Shown here: in pieces, positions 23,860 through 33,681 of the stretch
Layout: every line of letters begins with the position of its first letter
How positions within the stretch are numbered: position 1 is the first letter of the stretch
Origin: Mesorhabditis belari
Lineage: Eukaryota > Nematoda > Chromadorea > Rhabditida > Rhabditidae
Reading direction: 5' to 3'
DNA length: 64,000 bases
Assembly (NCBI GenBank): GCA_958450365.1
Contig: CAUEEP010000233.1
Location: forward strand, 1-64,000
Translations under genes and position numbers: made by a program
The notes under the pieces: model-generated
Database searches by the model: none
What the model saw: only the letters and a program-made list of their open reading frames with translations
Told to the model about the DNA's origin: nothing

Positions 23860-26332
23860 TCACAGAACAGACACAGAAAGCATGAAAGAAACGAGAATTT
23901 CTAAAAACGGGGCCAAATCATGAATTCTCGGTCCAGAATTTGTAGTGTTTTCTGGATCACTGGAATTTTTTCTCGTGTTCGTTACTGCAGTCGTTGTTGT
24001 CTTCCTTTTCACCGTGAAATCATCATAAACTGTTGTGGCCGGTTCAGTTGTTGTCGTTTCTTTGGGTGTTGTTGTCATAACTCGTTCACTCAATCGACTC
24101 ACACTCACTTGGACGGCCATTCCGAATCTTTCGTATGGACAAAAGGTACTCCATTTCCAATCAAACTGGAATAGTGTAGAATTTAATTCACTTTTGTTGT
24201 GAAACAATTTCAAAGTGAATTGAAAAACGTCTTTTAATCAGTGATATTACAATGATTACAGGTTTCTAGGTCTGTAAACTTTATTAGACAAGGTAGGGTA
24301 ACGCCAGAGTCCTACCATAAGCCAGATCGATGGACTTTTTGTGGATCAAGGTTGCAAGGACCAGAACAATACTTTTTGAATCTGTTTTTGATTAAAATCT
24401 CACCTGAATCGAGCTGATTCCCCAGAATATGTAGCCGTCTGTTGAATCTTTCCGAACTTGAGTGCTGAACTTTTTTTCATATTCAGTATTAGAGGTTTTT
24501 CTCATTTAGTACGTTTCTAAAGCATATCTACTTTATCGTAATGTATTTGTATCTCAAATTTAACGTAAAACTCGCAAATTTATAGTATTCTTTTCACTAT
24601 CATAACAAGTTATATTTAGAGGCACATCGTCAAGAATGCCAATCAAATCAACGATCACATCGATTGGTTCATCATCTAAAAGAATTTTGGTTTTTGAGAA
24701 TGCTTTAACAAAAACATTTCAATCTATTTGCTAAATCTTTTATCTGTTTTTCAAATCTAATTTCCGAAACTATTTCGATTGATTCAAGTTTACTGCAAAA
24801 GATGTTTCGATTGAGAGTGTAGGCAGCGTCGGGTGTGCGATCGGAATCATAATAGGCCTGTGAGGTGACAACGGCTGTTCCATCGCATAATTCTTGTTTT
24901 TCTTCATACCAATCTGAACAGAAATGCTTAATGATTGTTTAAACTTGATCAATTCAGCTACTTAATGGTTCATTCGAGTCTAATTGCACAAGGAAAGTTT
25001 CCCTTGTTAAAATATGGAAATCAGCTATTTCTTCGGTAAACTCTCAAAACAAGTCTAGCTGAAGAATCCAAAATAAAAAGTTAAGATGAATAAAAACAAA
25101 CCGGGAGCTTTTTTATCCGTTGTATCCAGCACAATCTTTGGTGTGCATTTGGCGAGAATCTCTAATGAATAGAACTGAACCTCGAGAAATTGCTCGACAA
25201 ATGGCTCTGATTCGCTGAAATTCGATTCATTACCTGATTTGAAAATATCCATTACCTGATGTTAAGCAAATAGGTTTTTGGATCGTAGTATGGATAGTCT
25301 CCATCAGCATCATTTCCAGCTGGTCCCATTACGAGAAAATTGTAAGAACAGTTTGGATTTGGTGGATTCTGAAGAGATTAAGTCTTTTGACTGTTAGAAT
25401 TTTTAAAATACTCAAATTTTTTGAAACTTTCGCAATCTTGTTCAAAATTTTGTCCCAACCGATTGAATGTTTTTCAAGAAGCGCAATCCGCTCTCCAAGA
25501 AAAGCACGGTAAGCCAAATTGGACGATCGTTTTCAACGATTTGAATCTCGAATGTGGACATCATTTCCGGCACAACCATCATCTGATATTCGTGAAGCTC
25601 TGTAAATTTAGAGTTTTGTCTTTGTCGAATCAAATTTTATTCCCTACCACTCGTCCATTCAGTTATCCGTATCAGAAAGGCGACAGATGGCCCAAATTTT
25701 GTCGAGATTTCCGGATTCCAGTTCAAATCAAACTCGTTGACCGTGAAGTTCCAAGAGCACATTTTCCAGATCAATTTATCAAAGTTTAAGCTAAAAATGT
25801 CATAAACTGTTGACTATTTTGTGCTATTTTGTGCTAACATTGTATGGCAACTCTCGAAATTGCTCATTTTATCTTTTGAGACAGTGAACGGGACATTCGA
25901 TGTAGTTAGGTCACAGTCCAACAAATCGGGCACCTAAAGTAATGAAAGAACCAATCAAATGACTTTTAATAACTACCGATCCATCATTAGAGCAATACCA
26001 AGCAAAGTCGAGAATCATGTGCGTAGGTATTTCGCCCACGTAGACTTGTGGGGCAACACAAACACCTAAATTTTGCGAGATTTGAAGGACTTATCAATAA
26101 AGATATTGAACTAAACGAGTAATGATTGAGCCGCTAAAGCCATACGCTTAGCAAAAGATTATATGATTCTTCAAAATACTATTTGCGTACCTTGGTTAAA
26201 GTTGCCCATACCGCCAGTAGCAAGTTCTGCGCCCAGAATTGGCAAACTCGGCAAAAATTCGTACGGATAAATGTACACACATGACAAGCATTTTTCAATA
26301 AAAAAGAAAAGCAAACCAGCCAATTTCAGCAT
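23860..26332 (-). CDS. Secreted, probably GPI-anchored nematode protein with Thr-rich stalk
   Basis: About eleven exons: 26191-26332, 25977-26065, 25839-25933, 25648-25790, 25508-25599, 25256-25368, 25214-25102, 24794-24913, 24598-24675, about 24412-24470, 23860-24165. It starts MLKLAGLLFFFIEKCLSC (signal peptide). Extracellular blocks include APQVYVGEIPTHM, LLDCDLTTSNVPFTV, NPNCSYNFLVMGPAGND and WYEEKQELCDGTAVV. The last exon has FDWKWSTFCPYERFGMAV, a Thr-rich stretch, a basic VKRK and a hydrophobic end (LEILVSFMLSVSVL) like a GPI signal. The family is not recognised. The junction into the tenth exon is uncertain in phase. The last exon is duplicated at 27.3-28.9 kb. Confidence 0.6.
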
Positions 26333-26387
26333 TGTTTGTTTTAGGCTTGAATGAACGACGAATTTTTCCCATTTTTCATATTCATTT

Positions 26388-26394
26388 CTTATCA
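26388..26394 (-). promoter_or_regulatory. TGATAAG motif upstream of the Thr-rich gene
   Basis: cttatca on the plus strand, 56 bp before the start at 26332. Confidence 0.4.
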
Positions 26395-26499
26395 TTTTTG
26401 TGATTTTCTCAAATTTTCACGACTTATCCATGTTGAGCGTTGACTTAAAGCATGTCTAGCTGTTTTTTTTTTGGGTTTCTGGAACGCAAGTTGGTTTTG

Positions 26500-27013
26500 A
26501 ACCAGTGGACCCCGATAGACGCAAGTTGAACGATCAATTTCCCAAAGAAATTCTCGATAAGCTGAATCTATCATCCAAATTTTATCGAAAACCTCAAGAA
26601 GTCGGGGCATTAGAAAACTCAACTCAAACTGAAGGAAATAGCTTAAAAATGGTTTTGATTAGATTATTTTTCTATTGGAGGTAAAAAGAAGCAATTCCTG
26701 AAGACTTTATTTGTTTGCTTGATGCAGGAAGTGATAGAAGTGGATTTGGATGAGGGGAAAAGTTCGGGAAAAGTTTGAAATTGATGAGGAAATGATGGAA
26801 ACAGGAGAGATATTCAATTTGTTGTTTGATGATCGAGAAATAGTGGGAATTGATAACTTGTATGAGGATATCTTTCTAAAAAAGGTGGACTTATTCAAAA
26901 AGATTGAGAAAAGAGTGCTGTAGAAAGAAATTTTGTATGAAGTGAAGGAGATAAAATTGAAAACGATTGGCGAGTTCGAAAAAAGTGATTTTCTTGAGGA
27001 AACGATTGAATAA
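26500..27013 (+). pseudogene. Degenerate acidic coding remnant
   Basis: Plus-strand pieces look coding but change frame. FPKEILDKLNLSSKFYRK (about 26540) is loosely F-box-like. After a tgatgcag acceptor (26727) come EVIEVDLDEGKSSGK, then METGEIFNLLFDDREIVG to a stop near 26923, then KEILYEVKEIKLKTIGEF to a stop at 27013. Each piece is Glu/Lys-rich and the spacing suggests one ancestral frame broken by indels. No family assigned. Confidence 0.3.
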
Positions 27014-27344
27014 AGAAATGATTGACAAATGAATAAAGAAAAATTCAATAACATCATTTAATTTTTACCTATAACTTTATTAACACAAAGTTATTGCAGT
27101 TAAATAGTAGAAATTTCAAAAAACATATAATAAAAAGATTTCTGTAAACAATATTACTCATAAATTTCTCTTTTTTTTTATATCCAAGCTCATTACAGTA
27201 CTTTTTAAATCAAAAACTTAACAGCAAGCAAATTTATTTGACAAGACAACATTGTTTTGGTTTAAAAACCAAAAAAAGACGTAAAAGTTTTTTAGAATGA
27301 TCACAAAATGAGCATAAAAAGCACGAAAGAAACGACAATTTCTA

Positions 27345-28649
27345 TTGGGTTGGTGAATTGAAAAATGCGGGACTTTGAACTATTGGGTTGGGGAGAATGA
27401 GTCGGCGCCCAACTTTAAAGGGACTTTTTGCACACATAAAGCCTTCTTTAAACATACGTTTGGTTTCATCAAAAGGATCCACTATTTCTCTACAAAATGA
27501 CCTTTGAGAGATTCCACAAAGCTTTTCTTTCGTCGAGTTTATGAACTTCCAAACGCAGCTGGTTAAAATGGCAAAGAGTCCGACTCATCATTTGAACAGT
27601 TTCTTTCACATAAACCTTCTTTGGTGTTTATATAAAAAAGATAGAGCACATTCAATTACTTAAGTTGCCAAATTTGCAGGAAGATCCCACCAATGGTTTT
27701 TTCTAGATCACAGTTTGTAGTTTTAGTGAAAAAATGGCTTTTTCTTGAGCGGAGGCGCTGTTTGAATTTTCTTTTAAATGTGATTTTGTAGAGAATTAGT
27801 TAACCATTCTATGAGTATCAAACGCATATTATTTGACGAAGTCGAATAGAAGTTTTAGACATTTTTTTGATTCTCGGCGCCGACTCATTCTCCCCAACCC
27901 AATAAAATTTATTCAACATAAAACCATAAATTCATTCCAAATAATTTCCATTATTATTGACGACTTCTGCTTATTTTACAGACAATTTGCGGATTCCTCT
28001 TTCTGCGTAGGATTTTGGTTTTGAATCGAAAAACTTTCAAAGCCAATTTTCGACTGCTTCTTCCGAATCGAAGTGTTCTCCCGCAAGCTCATTTCTCATG
28101 ATCCGGAATAAATAGTAGTCAAAAGGGGCGAGGTTTGGACTGTATGCGGGATGCGCCAAAAGTTCCCAAACAAGGCTATTTATTTTAAGAAATGTAAGAA
28201 AAGATAGATAGATTATAGACAAATATTATATTATTATTGACGACTTCTGCCCATTTTACAGGCAATTTGTGGATTCCTCTAGTAGGATTTTGGTTTGTGT
28301 GTGAGACTCAAAAATGTAGAACTGGATATGTCCCAGTTTGAGCACTTTCTTCAAAAGAAACCCATTTTGGTGTCAATAGAAAAGTTGTAGAGAATCAAAA
28401 ATTAGGCTTATAGCCAAATTTCCAAAAAGATACACTTAGTAGTTTCGCTTAAAATGCAAGTTTTGTGAAAATTTGTAAATTTGACATTTCTTGAAAACCA
28501 GTTTTTGAATCGTTCGGAAAATTTGGATGTAAGCTTGATTTTTGATTCTCTACAACTTTTCCATTGACACGGAAATGGGTTTCTTTTGAAGAAAGTGCTC
28601 AAACTGTCACATATGACAATAGCCCGCAGTTTTCAATTCACCAACCCAA
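27345..28649 (-). mobile_element. Composite mariner-derived insertion with TA target duplication
   Basis: Ends ttgggttggtgaattg and caattcaccaacccaa are inverted; TA flanks both sides (27343-27344, 28650-28651). Inside are a lineage A transposase C-terminus on the minus strand (28037-28180, YSPNLAPFDYYLFRIM), a nested MITE (27383-27902) and a palindromic block (28330-28620) like that at 57400-57670. It looks like at least two related elements merged. Confidence 0.85.
27383..27902. mobile_element. 520-bp MITE nested in the mariner element
   Basis: Inverted ends ttgggttggggagaatgag and ctcattctccccaacccaa with TA on each side (27381-27382, 27903-27904). No transposase. The undisturbed target sequence is seen at 57820-57845. 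Confidence 0.88.
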
Positions 28650-28967
28650 TAAAAATGGGGGCAAATCATGAATCGTGTCCAGAATTTGTAGTGTTCCCGG
28701 CAAATCCTTCCCGTGCTCGTTACCACAGTCATTGCTGTCATTTTTCCTATAGCCATTTTTGTTACTGTTGTTGTTGTTGTTTGTTTGTTTTTGTTTGTTT
28801 TTGTTGTTATTTCTTCGTGGTCGTTCTTCCTTTTTACCGTGAAATCATCATAAACTGTTGTCGTTTCTTCGGGTGTTTTTGACACATATCGTTCACTCAC
28901 TAGACTCACCAATACCCTCACCGCCATTCCAATTTCTGAGTGGAACCCATTCGAACTGCAATTAAAG

Positions 28968-29100
28968 TTATCGTAAATACTCTAATAGAAGCCCACCTAT
29001 CGCGTAGTCTAACTAGGGAACTGTTTTAAATTACCACCGATTTTCGAAACCGAACCTAGCTACAAACCGTCGAATTCTAAGAAACCTATATTTTTTTATT
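28968..29100. repeat. Partial dispersed repeat
   Basis: Starts cgtaaatactctaatagaag and continues with gcgtagtct, as in the 6779 and 29361 copies, then diverges. Confidence 0.55.
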
Positions 29101-29202
29101 TTTTCCTAGTAAAAGCTAGTTTTTGAGAAAAATTCGTGTAAAGTTTCGGCTAATTTCGGCAAACCTAAGGGTATAAAGGGGTGCCAAATGGGGAAGGCTG
29201 AA

Positions 29203-29282
29203 CAGCGGTAGCCTAGAGGATAGTCCGCTAGTCTGCGAAACTATGCCACTTTTGCTCGCGGGTTCAATTCCGCTTCCAGCCA
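29203..29282 (+). pseudogene. tRNA-like sequence followed by T runs
   Basis: An A-box-like tagcctagaggatagtcc, an anticodon-like hairpin (CTAGT/ACTAT around CTGCGAA) and a B box (gggttcaattcc) are in the right order, and runs of T follow. The T stem pairs poorly and the arm before it is long. Probably a Pol III SINE or tRNA relic. Confidence 0.45.
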
Positions 29283-29360
29283 AACTTTTTTGCTTTTTTG
29301 CGAAACTTTTGGAAAACATTTTTTAAGGTTCCAAAATATGGTATTTAGAAAAATAGCATA

Positions 29361-29592
29361 CCGTAAATACTCTAATAGAAGCTCTATACATAGGAGCGTC
29401 GCGTAGTCTAAGTTTACACTCAAAGAACCTCTCATATCTCGGCACCCAAACATTTGTTTATGCGCGCTTAGGTATCAAATTAAAGTAGAGAAAATCGGTG
29501 ATTTTTTGAGATGTAACACATATTTTTAGCTTTAACCAGCGCTTAGAACAAAATGATTGAAAAATGATGAAAAATCGGTTTTACTCTTTATT
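29361..29592. repeat. Dispersed ~240-bp repeat, copy B
   Basis: Parallel to 6779-7040 across its length, including ggtatcaaattaaagtagag and gatgaaaaatcgg. Confidence 0.8.
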
Positions 29593-29692
29593 TGTCAAGG
29601 ATCTTTATTAAAAGAAATATTAAAAGTTCAAAAATCATCAAAGCTGGGATCAGATCAGGGTTTAATCATAGGCTTTTCTCCCTCTGGATGCA

Positions 29693-30076
29693 TTGGATAA
29701 TGATATTGAGTGCATCAGTGACTGTCTCAAAGCTCAAAACTCTAGACGGACTCAGACTATCATTACCTTCTACTGTGTCCGTACTCCAATGAGCCAAATC
29801 TTCGCCATCCATCGGTCAGCTGATGAAACGATCGAGGGGATCACAGAGAAAATATCTCGTGTGACAGTTTACCCCGTCAAAAACATTTTGCTTTCCTCCA
29901 TCGCACAAAAGAACAACGTTCAAAACAACAAAATTTTTGAGTATTTTGTTGTAATGGGCATTTCAAAGACAAAACAATCAGAAACTTCAAAAATTTTCCT
30001 GTTCGAATCTTATCTTCCTCTGACTTTTGAAAACTTACACCTACTTATTGGTGTTAGGATTAAGCAAAGTTCATAA
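29693..30076 (+). other. Unassigned 127-codon ORF
   Basis: Open from MDNDIECISDCLKAQNS to a stop at 30076 with mixed composition and no recognised domain. A partly overlapping frame upstream is also open. No splice signals frame it convincingly. It could be a fragment of a decayed gene. Confidence 0.2.
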
Positions 30077-30079
30077 AAA

Positions 30080-33000
30080 ATACAGAGTAGAGCAAAACTG
30101 AAAGTTAAATTTGAAGGAATTGCTTGAAAATGGGTCCTATTTAAAAAGATCATTAGAACAAACGTCTTCTAGCCAAATTGTTGACAGTCAAATGACAAGA
30201 GCCAATTATTAACATAATATAAATGAATCTGGAAATATACATATAACTAAACATTTTGAAGTTTCGCGAGTGATCACTTTGCTGCAAATCCTTCACATTT
30301 TACTTAGACTTAACCATCGCGACTTTCTATATATGCAATTTCCCATATTTTCTCAATCCAACCCAGCTGGTTGTCTTGTTTGCAAAAGAAGATGCAGAAA
30401 GATGGAAAAGAACGGGAAAGGGGTTGTTTTCGCTGACCACACCTATGAGAATATATGAGATGGAAAAAGGATGACGGGAAAGGGACTGTCATGTATAGAA
30501 GGGAAAGAGAAGGTGAATGTTAGGGGTATTGGCAAGGGAACAGTGAGAGGAAGGTTGGGGTGCACAGAAAGAAACATCGGATGGATGGGGAGGAAAAGGG
30601 GTACACAGACTGACTATAAGGGCAATGGTGGGGATGGTGTGGCTGTCCATTTCCCCAAATAGGCACCCCATTCCCTTTAACCATCGACTCACCTGCACAA
30701 TAATCAATTTTCATTGTTTTTTTTTTTACTGGAACTGGAATAGAACTGAATTATTAACACAGCGATACTGTTTTTACTGATAGTTTACAAATTGACAGCT
30801 GAATATCTTCTTTTTTAGATCATCTACAAAGTAAAAGAAGAATTTCTATGTAAAGGGAAAGGAGTGGTGAGTGATTGAGCTAATTTTTACTACTTTCGGC
30901 GCCATTATGCGAGATTTTTGAGATCAATTTATGGCAGCTTGCATTAAATTTGACTGCATTTTTGCTTTCAAATTTCACAACCCGTTAAACGTGCTAAAAT
31001 ACTCCTATTACTATACTCCCAATTTCCAGAAGCCCATTTCTAATCTAAAGATCTAAAGAAGAGATATTCATTACAATTTCTCAAGAACTACAAGAACTTG
31101 AGCGATTCGAAAACAATGAAAACAAGCTCTCAAAATCGCAGTTTCTCTACGTAATTTTGCCGACTTCTAATCTTATCACCGATTCTCCAAACCCCGCCTC
31201 CTCTTTTCCCAACCTTGCGTGCCTTGCCTTCATTTCATTTTATCTTATTTAGAGCTTCTGCAACTTTTAATTTCTTTTTTTTTCAATTTACGAAGAAGCC
31301 AAGCACCTTTGATGACTTAAAATCAAAGAAAATAGCTCTCAATGTAAGCAGCTTTCGATCAAAATTTTAATTTATCGTTCAGTCAAGCACACCTTTCTTA
31401 CAAAGCTAAATAAATCCTCAATTTGCTTCCATTTTTTAGACAACTAGACAAGCTAGACAGAAAAGCTTTCAATTTTTACTTTCTTCTCCTATGCAGCCAA
31501 CATCCGGTATTCAAATGATTTCAGTGGTTTCTCTCTGTTTGCAAACATTTAACATATTCCAGAATGACTAATCAGAAATTTTCCATATTTCTTATAAAAA
31601 GCCGCGAGTTTTTTGTAGGACAAAATATAGGAGAAAGGGGGAAAAGACGAGGAAAAGATGCGTCACGCGGTGAATACTTTGAGGGAGACAAGACAAGGGA
31701 AAGAAAACTGTACATAGAAAGGAATGGGGTGGGATGAGTAGCCTGGGAAGTGGTCTTGCTTGAAACGATTTCACTATCGATTTCTATCAATACTTGACTC
31801 TTTATTTGAGCTTTAAAGCTAGTTTTGTTCTGGTAATTTGCTCAAATTTTGGCTGAATCCGGTTCTTTCACTTATTTTTTTGAATTTCAATGTTCATTGC
31901 GAAGTCCGGGCTTTTGTATTAATTTTTCGACTTTGTTTCACTTATTTTTTTGAATTCCAATGTATCCTGTTGATTGAACTTTACACTACTTGCACTTATG
32001 CTATTTTATTTACTTTTTTTGTTTAACTTTTATGACTCATCGACTTCTGATCTTGGCGATTTTAGCGAAAATCAAAAGTCGATCCCAATTTTGAGTGTAT
32101 TTCCCATAATTAAGCCTTCTTATTCATTGAATTTTAAAAACAAAAATGAACTAAGAGTAAAGAGTTTTGATCGATTGAGTTTCCCTAAACATTTGTACAC
32201 GCTGAAGTGGTCATCTCCCTTCTTTTTCAAAACCCTTTCTCTTGACCGATTCGATTTATGGATGAATCGATCGTTTCCCTTTCTTCCCCTTCACATTTCC
32301 CTATTCCTTTTCGATTTTCCCCTTATCTTTTCCACCCTTTCTATAGTCATTTCTGTTATTTGGCATTCACCCCAACATTCCCCAATCCCTTTTACTTTTC
32401 CAATCCTTTTTGTCCAATCCTTTTTGTCACTTAAAGCCTTTGCTCACAAAAAAAAACTTATACAACTATCGTAAAGTGTTGCTTTTGCGAAATGAAGCTT
32501 TCAATTTATTCATAAAGATTGAATTATTCGTTTTATACTCATTAATATTTAATTTTTGAAAGAATCTAGTCATTCTTTATTGAACTTACTATTAAAAAGG
32601 TGTAATTCAAGGTTTTTCTTCTCTGCTTACATCTTTTAGTGAAAATCTACATTTATATGGTGAAAATTCATCTGAAAATCCAATCCTTTTGTTTTAGGCC
32701 TATTGTAAAACTGGTTCGAACTTAATTTTTTTGCATTTTTACCCTTTTAAAAAGCTTTTTTATTTCCAATTTGCAATGTAAACAATTTAAAACGCGTTCG
32801 CCAAACAACGGGGGTTTTGGAATCTTTTCTTGATATCATTAAATCAGTGATAACTTTTAGTGAGTGACCTTCTATTGAAAGAATTGTCATTTCAATTCTA
32901 GACAAGTCCGAAATCGCTGAAAAACATTTGATTCATGATTTGTTTTCCAAAAATCTTGATAACAACAAATTTCCTCTTGAACTTAAAAAGATTTCAATCT

Positions 33001-33680
33001 CTTTTTGACATTGACTTTTGAGCAGTAAAGAGAATTTTATGCGAGGCGATGAGTGAAAGTTTTGTCGTTTTGAGTGAGTTGAAAAGGAGAAAAAGAGACA
33101 ACAAGGGGAAACAAGACTCGAGAAGCTCTTTTTTATTTTAATAACTTTTATTTCATTGCTGAATACTTTCGGGTATTCAGACGACAAGAATTCAGATTTT
33201 TTTTCTTTTCCCTCGTGATCCTGTTATCAGTAATCGTTGAGGCTGAACACCTTTTCTTCCCCCTTTTTGCTGAAACCGGCTTACTTTTTCCGAACAAACA
33301 GCTTTTTTGCGATAGTAAATTTTACTTTTTGGCTAATGTTTACCAAAGTTTGATTAGTTTTTTCACGATCAAAGAGCATTAGTCATTTTTGGGTAAATAT
33401 TTTGCAATATTTTGCAATATTTTGCAAGCTTTTTTTGGTTTCTTGGGTGAGAAATCGGTCTTGGAATCGAATTTCTGAATAGTTAGTACAATGATTTCAA
33501 TGGAAAGAATATTTTTAAGTCTACAAGTTTGCTGCAACAATGTTTAGAACTCCCAACTACTGTCAATCTTATTGTTGCTCATTTCTTTTTCTCTCTAGTT
33601 TTTCGATTTACTTAATAGTTTACTATGCAATTGAATAATTCGTTTGCAATTCTACTAATCTACTAAAAATTATGATTTCA
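30080..33680. other. 3.6-kb region without a recognised gene
   Basis: Strand-asymmetric tracts dominate: G/A-rich with little T at 30400-30660 and 31610-31740, and C/T-rich at 32200-32410 (cccttctttttcaaaaccc, cttttccaatccttt). ORFs in these tracts are compositional. A triple gcaatatttt unit lies at 33400-33430. It may be upstream or first-intron sequence of the RING gene. Confidence 0.4.
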
Positions 33681-33681
33681 G

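Larger units (their letters stand above)
27280..28935 (-). pseudogene. Duplicate of the last exon of the gene at 23860, split by transposons
   Basis: 27295-27344 matches 23866-23902 and 28652-28935 matches 23903-24165 (shared text includes ccagaatttgtagtgtt and gtgaaatcatcataaactg). The Thr-rich stalk and YDDFTVKRK are recognisable. Only the 3' exon is present, so no working gene is likely. Confidence 0.8.

Noticed and set aside
26707..27057. 116-codon minus-strand ORF rich in Ser/Phe/Ile
   Set aside because: Shadow of the acidic plus-strand relic; composition explained by the complementary strand.
31974..32474. 166-codon plus-strand ORF
   Set aside because: Lies in a C/T-rich tract and is dominated by Phe/Leu/Ser/Pro; no splice context or domain, so compositional.
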